A DNA stretch of 64,000 nucleotides from Candidatus Ornithobacterium hominis (GCF_951229915.1 NZ_OX579588.1:868001-932000); one strand, 5' to 3'; numbered from the stretch's first letter, positions 52,414 to 61,647 are shown. The notes: generated by a model not told the origin, from the letters alone. Numbers and translations: made by a program.

Positions 52414-52490
52414 AATGTAAATTCAGAAAGACTTGTTATTTTTGTTAGTTTAAAAGTAAGAAAAAAATTATTATTAAAATAAAAAAACCT

Positions 52491-53465
52491 TTGAATTCAA
52501 AAGAAATTATTGCATTTGGTCAAGAAATTATTCGGCGGGAGAAAGCTGAAATCGAAAATTTAGAAAACAATATCACCGTCTCTTTTGCAGCAGCTGTATC
52601 CGCTATCTGCCAGACTTCGGGAAAAGTCGTCTTGGTCGGTATAGGAAAAAATATGCCGATTGGTCAAAAAATGGTAGCAACGCTCAATAGCACTGGCACA
52701 CGAGCCCAGTTTTTGCACGCAGCAGAAGCGATTCATGGCGATTTAGGACTTTTAGACAAAAAAGATGTTGTAATTATTCTATCAAAATCTGGAAATACCA
52801 AAGAAATTAAAAATGTTTTCCCGTATCTGAAGAATTTATCGGCAAAAAGTATTGCCATAACGGCTGATGAAAATTCATTCCTCGGCCAAAATGCTGATTT
52901 AGTTTTATGCACGCCAATTACCAAAGAAGCAGGGCCGCTAAATTTAGCACCGACTTCCAGCACCACAGCACAATTGGTGATTTGTGATGCATTAGCAATG
53001 GCAGTAAAAAAGTTAAAACAATTCACAGAAGTAGACTTTAGCCAATACCACCCCGGGGGTTCATTGGGCAAAAATTTGCTGTACACGGTGGAAGATTTGA
53101 TGGAAAAGAATCAAAAACCTAATGTGCAGTGGGATAGTACGATAAAAGAAGTTATTCAATCCTTAACTTCAGGTCGGTATGGCATCACTGCTGTATTGAA
53201 AAACAATGAAATTATAGGCGTGATTACCGATGGTGACTTGAGAAGAATGCTAGAGAAACATGATTCATTTGAGCACCTGAGAGCGAAGGATATCGCAACC
53301 CAAAATCCTAAGACTATTTCTGGAAATTCTTTAGCCAAAAGAGCTTTAGAATTAATTAATAAATATGCTATCGGTCAACTTTTGGTGCTAGATAAAAATG
53401 GAGAATACAATGGTGTAATAGATTTTCACCGACTAACCCAAGAAGGAATTCATGCAGAAAAATAA
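52491..53465 (+). CDS. kdsD: Arabinose-5-phosphate isomerase, KpsF/GutQ family
   Basis: A 324-residue protein with an SIS domain (GKVVLVGIGKNMPIGQKMVA, VVIILSKSGNTKEIKNVFP, TSSTTAQLVICDALAMAV) followed by two CBS domains (VIQSLTSGRYGITAVLKNNE; KRALELINKYAIGQLLVLDK). It converts ribulose-5-P to arabinose-5-P for KDO of lipopolysaccharide. GIGKNMP replaces the usual GIGKS. No ATG is available and the start is TTG 52491. It lies divergent from recQ (77 bp) and overlaps tatC by 14 bp. Confidence 0.9.
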   Translation: MNSKEIIAFGQEIIRREKAEIENLENNITVSFAAAVSAICQTSGKVVLVGIGKNMPIGQKMVATLNSTGTRAQFLHAAEAIHGDLGLLDKKDVVIILSKSGNTKEIKNVFPYLKNLSAKSIAITADENSFLGQNADLVLCTPITKEAGPLNLAPTSSTTAQLVICDALAMAVKKLKQFTEVDFSQYHPGGSLGKNLLYTVEDLMEKNQKPNVQWDSTIKEVIQSLTSGRYGITAVLKNNEIIGVITDGDLRRMLEKHDSFEHLRAKDIATQNPKTISGNSLAKRALELINKYAIGQLLVLDKNGEYNGVIDFHRLTQEGIHAEK

Positions 53466-54300
53466 AAATAAAAAAGACCCTAATGAAATGGCGTTTCTAG
53501 ATCATGTGGGGGAATTGCGAAAACATATTTTAAAATCCTTGGTTGGTATCGTTATCGGAGGAGTTATTATGGGAGTTTTTTGGCCCTTTTTTCAACGTTT
53601 GATTATGGCACCACTTTCCTCTGATTTCATTACCTACAGGGCTTTTAATGCCTTGGGGCAGCTGATCGGGGCAGGTGATATATTTCAATCTGAATTTGAT
53701 GTTCAAGAAAAATTAACCAATTTAGAGTTTGGCGGACAATTTACAGCCATTGTTGGGGTAATTTTGGTAGGAGGTTTAGTGCTTTCATTGCCTTATGTCG
53801 TCTATGAATTATTTCAATTCCTCAAGCCAGGGCTTACAATGAAAGAATTGAAGTACTCCAATTTCATCATGCTATTCACCATCTTGTTTTTTCTTACAGG
53901 TGTAGCGTTCGCTTATTTTTTAATTATGCCACTCTCAGTTCATTTTATGTATTTCTTTCAACCTTTTGGAGTAGAAAATAATTGGAAATTAATTAGTTAT
54001 ATCAATACATTTGTGCAAACACTTTTAGCTATGGGCTTGGTGTTTTTACTCCCGATCATCGTGTATTTTTTGGCAAAAATAGGCTTAATTACACCAGAAT
54101 TTATGATTAAATACCGCAAACATGCTGTTGTCGTCATCATGACTTTAGCCGCCGCTATCACCCCAGCAGATTTGATGAGTATGTTTGTCGCCAGTATCCC
54201 GCTACTACTGTTGTATGAATTTAGCCTGTGGGTAGTGAAATTTACAGCTAAACGAGACAAAATTTATCAAGAAAAAACAACATCTGTGATGAAAAATTAA
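53452..54300 (+). CDS. tatC: Sec-independent translocase TatC
   Basis: A 282-residue inner-membrane protein. MAFLDHVGELRKHILKSLVG is the conserved cytoplasmic start with the signal-binding Glu, and six helices follow. It includes the insertion between helices 1 and 2 (ISSDF... GAGDIFQSEFDVQEK) typical for Bacteroidota. FVLSLPYVVYELFQFLKPGL and AAAITPADLMSMFVASIPLL are further marks. It exports folded proteins with TatA/B, which are not in this window. Overlap with the upstream gene suggests coupled translation. Confidence 0.93.
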   Translation: MQKNKNKKDPNEMAFLDHVGELRKHILKSLVGIVIGGVIMGVFWPFFQRLIMAPLSSDFITYRAFNALGQLIGAGDIFQSEFDVQEKLTNLEFGGQFTAIVGVILVGGLVLSLPYVVYELFQFLKPGLTMKELKYSNFIMLFTILFFLTGVAFAYFLIMPLSVHFMYFFQPFGVENNWKLISYINTFVQTLLAMGLVFLLPIIVYFLAKIGLITPEFMIKYRKHAVVVIMTLAAAITPADLMSMFVASIPLLLLYEFSLWVVKFTAKRDKIYQEKTTSVMKN

Positions 54301-54511
54301 AGTTTTTTTAGCCTTATTTCACAAAGCGTTTGAGGCACACTATCAGTCAAAAAGTTTGCTCAGGCACGTCGCTTTTTTCTTTCGATTCCATCAGGTAAAT
54401 CCTCTTTGTGGGGAATCGCTACAATCTCTGTTATTTTTAAATTGTATTTAAACCACATTTAAATCATTTAACCAAATAAGCAACTGATTTTATTTATTTT
54501 GATGAAAATAC

Positions 54512-54519
54512 TAAATTTG
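54512..54519 (+). promoter_or_regulatory. -7 box just before an ATG
   Basis: TAAATTTG ends 5 bp before the ATG at 54525; likely leaderless mRNA. The 54,301-54,500 stretch holds a partial palindrome and an undefined minus-strand frame (AIPHKEDLPDGIERKKRRA) that I cannot identify. Confidence 0.5.
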
Positions 54520-54524
54520 TTTTT

Positions 54525-55178
54525 ATGATAAAAGCAGACGACGTTCTACCGCCAGATTTAAGCCGCTATGTAGAGCAACACAGTAGCAACGAACCTGATT
54601 TTCTGAGAAATCAACGTCATGCGGCAGAAGCAGAGATGCCACAAGCAAAGATGATTTCTGGGGCTTACCAAGGTCGAATTCTCAGCATGCTAAGCCAAAT
54701 GCTTCAGCCTCGAGTCATTTTAGAATTAGGCACATACACAGCTTACGCTACGCAATGCCTAGCAGAAGGACTGCCTGAAGACGGCAAAATCTATACACTC
54801 GAAAGAAATTTAGATTTAAAGGATTTAATTTTTGAAAATATTTCTAAAGGCTTAAAAAAAAATCAGATAGAAGTTATCTTTCAAGATGCCCAAGCATTTA
54901 TTGAGTCAACTAATTTAAATTTTGATTTAGTATTTCTTGATGCTAATAAAAAACAATACCTCGATTATTTTGAATTATTGATTCCTAAAATGAGTAGCGG
55001 CGGTATCATTTTGGCCGATAATGTTTTGTGGAAAGGCAAAGTCTTGAATTCAGTAGCAGAAAAGGATAAAATCATGGCTGTTTTGCATGAATTTAATGAA
55101 AAGGTAAAAAATGATCATCGGGTAGAAGTCGTGATGTTGCCAATAAGAGATGGTTTAAGTTTGATTAGAAAAAAATGA
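54525..55178 (+). CDS. SAM-dependent O-methyltransferase
   Basis: A 217-residue class I methyltransferase of the caffeoyl-CoA/catechol O-methyltransferase family (Methyltransf_3). The marks are EAEMPQAKMISGAYQGRILS, motif I VILELGTYTAYATQCLAEGL, the acidic residue in IYTLERNLD, and the metal-binding part NFDLVFLDANKKQYLDYFEL with IILADNVLWKGKV. The substrate in bacteria is unknown. It overlaps the next gene by 4 bp. Palindrome inside at about 54838. Confidence 0.88.
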   Translation: MIKADDVLPPDLSRYVEQHSSNEPDFLRNQRHAAEAEMPQAKMISGAYQGRILSMLSQMLQPRVILELGTYTAYATQCLAEGLPEDGKIYTLERNLDLKDLIFENISKGLKKNQIEVIFQDAQAFIESTNLNFDLVFLDANKKQYLDYFELLIPKMSSGGIILADNVLWKGKVLNSVAEKDKIMAVLHEFNEKVKNDHRVEVVMLPIRDGLSLIRKK

Positions 55179-55927
55179 TATTTGGAATTTGTAATGTCAG
55201 TGTAGCACCCGTGCGTGCAGAATCCAGCGATAGAGCAGAGATGGTAACGCAACTTCTGTTTGGAGAAAAGCTGGAAATACTTGAGAAATCTAAAAAGTGG
55301 TGGAGAATCAAAGTGGATTTTGATGGATATGAAGGTTTTGTAGACCCCAAGCAAATTACAGAAATCAGTGAAAATTCTTTTTTCAGCAAAAATTTAGCTT
55401 ACACGACTGAATTATTTAACTTAGCCTTGACGCCCAACGGCCCGTTAACGCTACCACTGGGCGCTTCAATTTGGGGAAATATCCCAGAATTATCTTTCGA
55501 ATATCTCGGTGAAAAAGCAGAAGCACACCCTGATATAGATATAGTAGAAATTGGTAAAACTTACCTCAATGTTCCATACCTTTGGGGGGGGAAGTCAAAT
55601 TTTGGTATCGATTGCTCTGGGCTAATACAGGAAATTTTTAAATTTAAAAACATTAAATTACCTCGTAATGCCAGCCAACAAGCAGAATTTGGTGAAGTGC
55701 TGTGTTTCATTGAAGAAGCTCAACCTGGTAATTTAGCTTTTTTTGACAATGAAGAAGGGCAAATTATACATGTAGGTTTAATTACAGAGCCAGGAAAAAT
55801 TTTGCACGCCCATGGCAAAGTTCGTATCGACCCGATTGATTCCAACGGAATCTTCAATACCGATAGTAAAAGTTACTCTCACCGTTTACGATATGTGAAA
55901 AGTTTGAATTTAATGGTCAAAAAATAG
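55175..55927 (+). CDS. NlpC/P60 cysteine peptidase with SH3 domain
   Basis: A 250-residue cell-wall hydrolase (C40). The N-terminal bacterial SH3 domain (about 1-65, SSDRAEMVTQLLFGEKLEIL, WWRIKVDFDGYEGFVDPKQI) is followed by a C-terminal peptidase with Cys in NFGIDCSGLIQEIFKF, His in IIHVGLITEPGKILHAHG and the final polar residue nearby. It cleaves D-Glu-mesoDAP-type stem peptides in muropeptide recycling. No signal peptide is visible, so it may be cytoplasmic. Coupled to the O-methyltransferase gene (ATGA). Confidence 0.9.
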   Translation: MIFGICNVSVAPVRAESSDRAEMVTQLLFGEKLEILEKSKKWWRIKVDFDGYEGFVDPKQITEISENSFFSKNLAYTTELFNLALTPNGPLTLPLGASIWGNIPELSFEYLGEKAEAHPDIDIVEIGKTYLNVPYLWGGKSNFGIDCSGLIQEIFKFKNIKLPRNASQQAEFGEVLCFIEEAQPGNLAFFDNEEGQIIHVGLITEPGKILHAHGKVRIDPIDSNGIFNTDSKSYSHRLRYVKSLNLMVKK

Positions 55928-56134
55928 TTGGTAAAAACTATTTATATACCTGGTTATAAAAAAAGATTAATGAAAAGTTAATTAAAACAAAATTCAATAA
56001 ACTTTTTTATGTTTAATTCTAGTCTTAAAATTAACTAGTTGCTCCTTAGCGCGGCTGTTTTTCTAATTGATTTTCAAAAATATCATTAGAATATGTTAAA
56101 GTTTGAATTTAGTAAATAAAAAAAATAAATTCCA

Positions 56135-56160
56135 TATTTTTGGACAAAATATTCAAAAAT
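56135..56160 (+). promoter_or_regulatory. Promoter box and operator of the RM cassette
   Basis: TATTTTTG (56135-56142) is a -7 box. ATTTTTG (56136) and CAAAAAT (56154) form a perfect inverted repeat with 11 bp between, ending 1 bp before the ATG. This is a likely autorepressor site for the XRE domain of the methyltransferase. Confidence 0.5.
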
Positions 56161-56161
56161 C

Positions 56162-57634
56162 ATGGAGCAATCTATAGGAACATATTTAAGAGAAAGACGA
56201 AGTGAATTAGGATTGCCTTTAAGAAAAGTTGCATCACACGTAAATATTGACACTTCTACACTTTCAAAAATTGAAAAAAACGAAAGAAAATTAAACCCTG
56301 CATTAATTGATGGTTTAGCTGAATGTTTACAAATTGAAAAAGAGAAACTTTCAAAAATTCATTATCAGAATACAGTTTTATCAGAATTGAAAAGCTATCC
56401 TGAATTAAATGATGTTGTTAATTTAGTTCAAGAACAAATTGCACAACAAACTTTAAAATTCGATAAAGATTGGAGAGAAAAAGATTTTTCTAATCCAAAT
56501 TGTACAATTAGATTAGGTACACTTTTTTCTGGAATTGGTGCAATTGAATATGCATTTAAAAGATTGAATTTAAAAACAGAAATTCAATTTGCTTGTGATA
56601 TTGATAAACATGTAAAGCAAAGTTATTTTGCAAATTATGAAATATCAGAAGATAATTGGTTTGAAGATGTAAAAGAATTGGATGGTAAAAAATTTAAAAA
56701 CAAAATTGATTTACTTGTCGGTGGTAGTCCTTGTCAATCATTTTCTATGGTTGGGAAAAGACGAGGTTTTGAAGATACTAGAGGTACGCTTTTCTATGAA
56801 TTTGCAAGAGTTGTAAAAGAATCTCAACCAAATGTATTCATTTTCGAAAATGTAAAAGGTTTAATTAATCACGACAGCGGAAATACTTTCGAAACAATCA
56901 AAGCAACTTTTGATGAGCTTGGTTATAAATATTTTTATCAAGTTATGAATTCAAAAGATTATGGTATTCCACAACATAGAGAAAGGATTTTTGTAATTGG
57001 ATTTAAGAATAAAAAAACAGATTTTACATTTCCTGAAAGTATTCCATTAGAATACAAAATGCAAGACTTTCTTGAAGATTACATTGATAGTAAATATTAT
57101 CTTAAAGAAAAAGGTATAAAATTCGTTACAAGTTCTTTTAATAAACAAAAACGATATACTCAAATAAATGGTGATATTGCTTTATGTCAAAAAGCAAATC
57201 AACAATTTAATTGGCATGGTGATTTCGTTTTCGAACCAAAAGAAAAAGCCGAATTTAACGAGTTTATTTTTGACGTAAATGATGTTGAAGAGAAATATTA
57301 TTTATCTGATAAAGTAAGAGATTATGTTTTAAATAAAGGTACAAAGAACTTTAAAACATCAATAAAAACAGACCTTGAAGTCGCAAGACCACTGTTGCAG
57401 TCAATGCACAAAATGCATCGTGCTGGAGTGGATAATTATGTTACTCACAATAAAGGTAGAATAAGAAAACTAACACCTAAAGAATGTTTACGACTTATGG
57501 GATTTAGAGATGACTTTAAACAAGTTGTAAGTGACACCCAATTATATCGGCAAGCAGGTAATAGTATTGTTGTTGATGTTTTAATAGCAATATTAAAGCA
57601 AATGGATATAACCAAACACGTTAGTAAACAATAA
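56162..57634 (+). CDS. C5-cytosine DNA methyltransferase with N-terminal XRE domain
   Basis: A 490-residue fusion. Residues 1-65 are a helix-turn-helix of XRE type (IGTYLRERRSELGLPLRKVA, NIDTSTLSKIEKNERKLNPA). A linker leads to the C5 methylase: motif I IRLGTLFSGIGAIEYAFKRL, motif IV DLLVGGSPCQSFSMVGKRRG with catalytic Cys, motif VI PNVFIFENVKGLI, motif VIII QHRERIFVIG, and motif X YRQAGNSIVVDVLIAIL. The fused regulator probably represses its own promoter until the genome is methylated, replacing a separate C protein. It is followed 2 bp later by the nuclease. The recognition site is unknown. Confidence 0.92.
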   Translation: MEQSIGTYLRERRSELGLPLRKVASHVNIDTSTLSKIEKNERKLNPALIDGLAECLQIEKEKLSKIHYQNTVLSELKSYPELNDVVNLVQEQIAQQTLKFDKDWREKDFSNPNCTIRLGTLFSGIGAIEYAFKRLNLKTEIQFACDIDKHVKQSYFANYEISEDNWFEDVKELDGKKFKNKIDLLVGGSPCQSFSMVGKRRGFEDTRGTLFYEFARVVKESQPNVFIFENVKGLINHDSGNTFETIKATFDELGYKYFYQVMNSKDYGIPQHRERIFVIGFKNKKTDFTFPESIPLEYKMQDFLEDYIDSKYYLKEKGIKFVTSSFNKQKRYTQINGDIALCQKANQQFNWHGDFVFEPKEKAEFNEFIFDVNDVEEKYYLSDKVRDYVLNKGTKNFKTSIKTDLEVARPLLQSMHKMHRAGVDNYVTHNKGRIRKLTPKECLRLMGFRDDFKQVVSDTQLYRQAGNSIVVDVLIAILKQMDITKHVSKQ

Positions 57635-57636
57635 TT

Positions 57637-58737
57637 ATGGAAAACTTTCAAAAGATACATATTGAAGGAAAAGATTACCTTATAATTGATTCAATTCAAA
57701 ATCTTAGAGCAGAAGATAGTTTTATTTATAGAAAAAATAAACTTCAAATGTTCAAAGGAAATGGGGAATCACGTAAATATGTAGGAAGCTATATTGGTTC
57801 AAGTGGTGATAGACTTAGTGATTTTTTTGAATATAATGATTGGGGAAAAGGAATCGAAAATGGCACAAGAGTTTATACTCCAATACAAGAAAATAACTGT
57901 TTTTTTAGTAAGTCCAACTTGCTAAAATATATATATGATGCAAGAATTGAATATCAAAAACAAGAACAAGTCTATAATTTTGATATTTCAGAGTTATATG
58001 CATCAAATTTAGAAAGTATCACATCAATAGAGCAAGAAAAAATCTTTTTCAGTATTTACGATGTTTCAGATTTTACAGACAACAAATTAAGTCGTGGTTA
58101 CATTCGTTCAGACGATGAAATTTGGGACATTTGGCGTAAAATTGTTTTGCCCAAAATTAGCTATTTATCTATTTTGAAATTATTGCCAGTTATTGGTAAC
58201 AAAGAAAATCAAAAACCACTTTTCTATTTCAGAATATTGCTTGACTATCAATTTAGGTCAATTGTTCATCCAAAATTAATCGGCACTACATCTGAAATCG
58301 AAATTATTGAAAAAGAAAAACGAGAAAACGTAAGGTCAATAAGTAGGCAAGGTGCAATGCTTTATAGAAAACAAGTTATTGAACATATGCCTCAATGTCC
58401 ATTTACTAAAATAACAGATGAAAAGTTGCTTATAGCAAGTCATATAAAACCTTATCGTGTATGTATAAAAGAAGGAAGAGAAGACCAAGCTATTGATTAT
58501 TTAAATGGTTTAGCATTAACTCCAACTTATGACAAATTATTTGATCAAGGATATATAACATTCAAAGATAATGGAGACTTAGTTTGTGGTACATTATTAT
58601 CAGCTTATACATGGGAAAGATTAAACATTAATCCAAATGCAAAAAATAATTTAAGAATATACCCCGAAAATAGAGAAGAATATTTAGAATATCATAGGAA
58701 ATTTGTGTTTCAAGATGATATAAATGACCTAATTTAA
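57637..58737 (+). CDS. HNH restriction endonuclease
   Basis: A 366-residue protein with a C-terminal HNH domain: RQGAMLYRKQVIEHMPQCPF, LLIASHIKPYRVCIKEGRED, LNGLALTPTYDKLFDQGYIT. The His-Asn-His set is in SHIKP, LNGL and DKLF context, though the last His is replaced by Lys in this subfamily. The N-terminal 250 residues, which should hold the target recognition part, match nothing I know. Position directly behind the C5 methylase identifies it as the restriction partner of a type II system. Confidence 0.85.
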   Translation: MENFQKIHIEGKDYLIIDSIQNLRAEDSFIYRKNKLQMFKGNGESRKYVGSYIGSSGDRLSDFFEYNDWGKGIENGTRVYTPIQENNCFFSKSNLLKYIYDARIEYQKQEQVYNFDISELYASNLESITSIEQEKIFFSIYDVSDFTDNKLSRGYIRSDDEIWDIWRKIVLPKISYLSILKLLPVIGNKENQKPLFYFRILLDYQFRSIVHPKLIGTTSEIEIIEKEKRENVRSISRQGAMLYRKQVIEHMPQCPFTKITDEKLLIASHIKPYRVCIKEGREDQAIDYLNGLALTPTYDKLFDQGYITFKDNGDLVCGTLLSAYTWERLNINPNAKNNLRIYPENREEYLEYHRKFVFQDDINDLI

Positions 58738-58853
58738 TAAAAAAACTGCACCTAATGTTGCATTAGCAAAATGCGAGATTTTGCGCTGATAGGAAAAACA
58801 GACACTATCCCAAAAAGTGTGTAAATTTAATTAAAGTATTTTTAATCATTGAG

Positions 58854-58916
58854 AAAGTTATTTCCGAAAATTTTCCTAAGCTTTGGAGGACTCAAAAAAA
58901 ATTCAGAAATAACTTT
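58854..58916. repeat. Inverted repeat, possible IS remnant or attenuator
   Basis: AAAGTTATTTCCGAA (58854) and TTCAGAAATAACTTT (58902) pair at 14 of 15 bases over 33 bp. The neighbouring GACACTATCCCAAAAAGTGT resembles IS termini. The stretch 58,738-58,960 has no gene. Confidence 0.4.
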
Positions 58917-58960
58917 TTAGTTAAGACAGTCCGTGAGAGGCTGCCTAGCAGTTAAAGTAT

Positions 58961-61552
58961 TTACTCTTGGGTGCGGAAAACCAATCCGCTATCTTCAAAG
59001 TAATCAATCAAAATGACACTATTATCATGAATTTTACCAGTAAGAATTTCTTTAGATAAATTGTTTAAAACTTCTTGCTGAATTGCTCTTTTTATGGGTC
59101 TAGCACCAAATTGAGGGTCGTAGCCAATCTTTGCTAAGTAATCAATTGCTTCTTGTGTTGTATCTAAAGTGATTTCACGTTTGGCCAATAATCGGCTCAA
59201 GCTTCGTAATTGAAGTTCTACAATTTCTCGAATTTCTTCTTTTTTTAAAGGCTTAAATAAAATTGTTTCGTCAATTCGGTTTAGAAATTCAGGTTTAAAG
59301 CTTTGTTTTAATAAACCAAATACGTCATTCTTAGTGCTTTCCAAAACTGAATTTTCATCTTTACTCTCTAAATCTGAAAAATTCTCTTGAATAACGTGTG
59401 ACCCAATATTGCTTGTCATGATGATGATGGTATTTTTGAAATTGACTGTACGCCCTTTGTTGTCGGTCAATCTTCCGTCATCCAAGACTTGCAATAAGAT
59501 GTTGAAAGCATCGGGGTGCGCTTTCTCGATTTCGTCTAATAACACGACGGAATAAGGTCTGCGGCGTACCGCCTCGGTCAACTGCCCACCTTCGTCATAG
59601 CCAACGTAGCCTGGAGGCGCACCAACCAAACGAGAAACGGCGTGTCGCTCTTGGTATTCACTCATGTCGATTCGAGTCATACTATCCTCATTATCAAATA
59701 AATATGAGGCTAAAGCTTTTGCTAATTCTGTTTTGCCGACACCAGTCGAACCTAAGAACAAGAACGAACCAATGGGTTTTCGCTCATCGCTCAAGCCAGC
59801 TCTGTTTCTACGAATGGCATCAGAAACGGCTGAAATTGCTTCATCTTGTCCAATGACTCTTTTGTGTAATTCTTGTTCCAAATGCAATAATTTGTCTCGT
59901 TCAGACTGCATCATTTTTGTTACTGGAATTCCTGTCCACCGAGCAACAACTTCTGCAATGTCTTCACGGTTAACTTCTTCTTTGATTAATTTGGTACCTT
60001 GCTCGGCTAAATTATTTTCTAAGGCTTTTAAATTTTCTTCCTCTTCTTTGATTTTCCCGTAGCGGATTTCGGCTACACGGCCATAGTCACCCTGTCGCTC
60101 TGCACGTTCTGCTTCAATCTTTAGTTCATCGATTTTTTTTCTAGCTTCTTGAATGTTTTCAGCCAAATCTTTTTCAGATTGCCAAGTAGCGCTGAGGTTG
60201 GCTCGTTTTTCATTTAATTCTGCTAATTCTTCGCGTAGTAGACTTAGTTTTCTTTCATCATTTTCTCTCTTTATTGCTTCAATTTCGATTTCGAGTTGCA
60301 TGATTTTTCGGTCTAAAACGTCCAATTCTTCTGGTTTAGAATTCATTTCCATTCGGAGTTTAGAAGAAGCTTCGTCGATTAAATCAATTGCTTTATCTGG
60401 CAAGAAACGATCGGTAATGTAGCGTTCAGAAAGTTCTACAGCAGCTATGATGGCTTCATCTTTAATTCTGATTTTGTGGTGAACTTCGTATTTTTCTTTG
60501 ATTCCTCGCAAAATAGAAATCGCATCTTCCTCATTAGGTTCTTCTACCATTACTTTTTGGAAACGACGCTCTAAAGCTTTATCTTTTTCAAAATATTTCT
60601 GATACTCATTCAAAGTTGTAGCCCCTATTGAGCGTAATTCACCCCGAGCCAAGGCAGGTTTTAGAATATTAGCGGCATCCATTGCTCCTTCAGAAGCGCC
60701 AGCACCGACTAAGGTATGAATCTCATCGATAAAGAGAATAATTTGCCCATCAGAATTTGTAACTTCTTTCACTACCGATTTCAGTCGTTCCTCAAACTCG
60801 CCTTTGTATTTTGCTCCAGCGATTAGACTTCCCATGTCGAGTGAATAAAGTTTTTTATCCTTCAAATTTTCGGGTACGTCACCGTTCACGATTCGGTGAG
60901 CTAAACCTTCGGCAATAGCCGTTTTCCCCACGCCAGGTTCTCCGATCAAAATTGGATTGTTTTTGGTGCGACGGGATAATATTTGTAAAACTCTTCGAAT
61001 TTCTTCATCTCGGCCAATTACGGGGTCTAATTTCCCAGAATTGACGAGTTCGTTTAAATTTTTTGCGTACTTAGTCAGCGCATTGTAAGTGTCTTCTGCC
61101 GATTGTGAAGTCACGCGATCACCTTTTCTTAAATCTTTGATGACTTCTTGGGTATTTTTATAGCTAACATCTTGTGATTTTATTAACTCTGCAGCTTTAT
61201 CCTTAGAATTAGACAATGCAAGAATAAGATGCTCTACACTCACGAACTCATCATTCATTTTTTGAGCTTCTATTGAGGCATCGTTTAGGACTTGGTTTAG
61301 ACGCTGTGAGAGATGAAGATTCCCACCGCTTACTTTGGGATAAGTCGTTAAAAGTTTATCAATTTCTCTTTTTAGATAATCTAAGTTAACGCCTTGTTTT
61401 TTTAAAATAAACTGAGCTATTTGTTGCTCGCTCTCTAGCATAGCTTTAAGCAAATGCCCGACTTCGATGGCTTGGTTGCCGTTTTGTTGCGCTAATTGCT
61501 GTGCTTTTTGCACCAGTTCCTGCGCTTTTATTGTAAATTTATTGATATCCAT
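58961..61552 (-). CDS. clpB: ATP-dependent disaggregase ClpB
   Basis: An 863-residue Hsp100 chaperone with an N-terminal Clp_N domain (two repeats). AAA-1 has PILIGEPGVGKTAIAEGLAH and the Walker B IILFIDEIHTLVGAGA. The long M-domain coiled coil (about 400-530) is diagnostic for ClpB versus ClpC. AAA-2 has SFLFLGSTGVGKTELAKALA and SVVLLDEIEKAHPDAF, and there is a C-terminal D2-small domain. It resolves aggregates with DnaK. Two dispersed palindromes are in it (about 59239 and 60011). An inverted repeat lies upstream. Confidence 0.96.
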   Translation of the reverse strand: MDINKFTIKAQELVQKAQQLAQQNGNQAIEVGHLLKAMLESEQQIAQFILKKQGVNLDYLKREIDKLLTTYPKVSGGNLHLSQRLNQVLNDASIEAQKMNDEFVSVEHLILALSNSKDKAAELIKSQDVSYKNTQEVIKDLRKGDRVTSQSAEDTYNALTKYAKNLNELVNSGKLDPVIGRDEEIRRVLQILSRRTKNNPILIGEPGVGKTAIAEGLAHRIVNGDVPENLKDKKLYSLDMGSLIAGAKYKGEFEERLKSVVKEVTNSDGQIILFIDEIHTLVGAGASEGAMDAANILKPALARGELRSIGATTLNEYQKYFEKDKALERRFQKVMVEEPNEEDAISILRGIKEKYEVHHKIRIKDEAIIAAVELSERYITDRFLPDKAIDLIDEASSKLRMEMNSKPEELDVLDRKIMQLEIEIEAIKRENDERKLSLLREELAELNEKRANLSATWQSEKDLAENIQEARKKIDELKIEAERAERQGDYGRVAEIRYGKIKEEEENLKALENNLAEQGTKLIKEEVNREDIAEVVARWTGIPVTKMMQSERDKLLHLEQELHKRVIGQDEAISAVSDAIRRNRAGLSDERKPIGSFLFLGSTGVGKTELAKALASYLFDNEDSMTRIDMSEYQERHAVSRLVGAPPGYVGYDEGGQLTEAVRRRPYSVVLLDEIEKAHPDAFNILLQVLDDGRLTDNKGRTVNFKNTIIIMTSNIGSHVIQENFSDLESKDENSVLESTKNDVFGLLKQSFKPEFLNRIDETILFKPLKKEEIREIVELQLRSLSRLLAKREITLDTTQEAIDYLAKIGYDPQFGARPIKRAIQQEVLNNLSKEILTGKIHDNSVILIDYFEDSGLVFRTQE

Positions 61553-61602
61553 TTCTTTAATTTTTCTTTGAATAAAACAAAAAACTTACCATCCTAGTAA
61601 TA

Positions 61603-61647
61603 CGACAAAATGTCAGTTAAAAAAATGATTTCCATGAAATTTTGTCG
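61603..61647 (-). promoter_or_regulatory. Inverted repeats upstream of clpB
   Basis: GACAAAATGTC (61604-61614) is a perfect palindrome with a 3-bp centre, and CGACAAAAT (61603) also pairs with ATTTTGTCG (61639). The sites lie 51-95 bp before the clpB ATG and could bind a stress regulator. Confidence 0.45.

Noticed and set aside
54301..54440. Minus-strand peptide AIPHKEDLPDGIERKKRRA in the tatC downstream gap
   Set aside because: It looks gene-like but I cannot place it in a family and it is only about 30 residues; not annotated as a relic.
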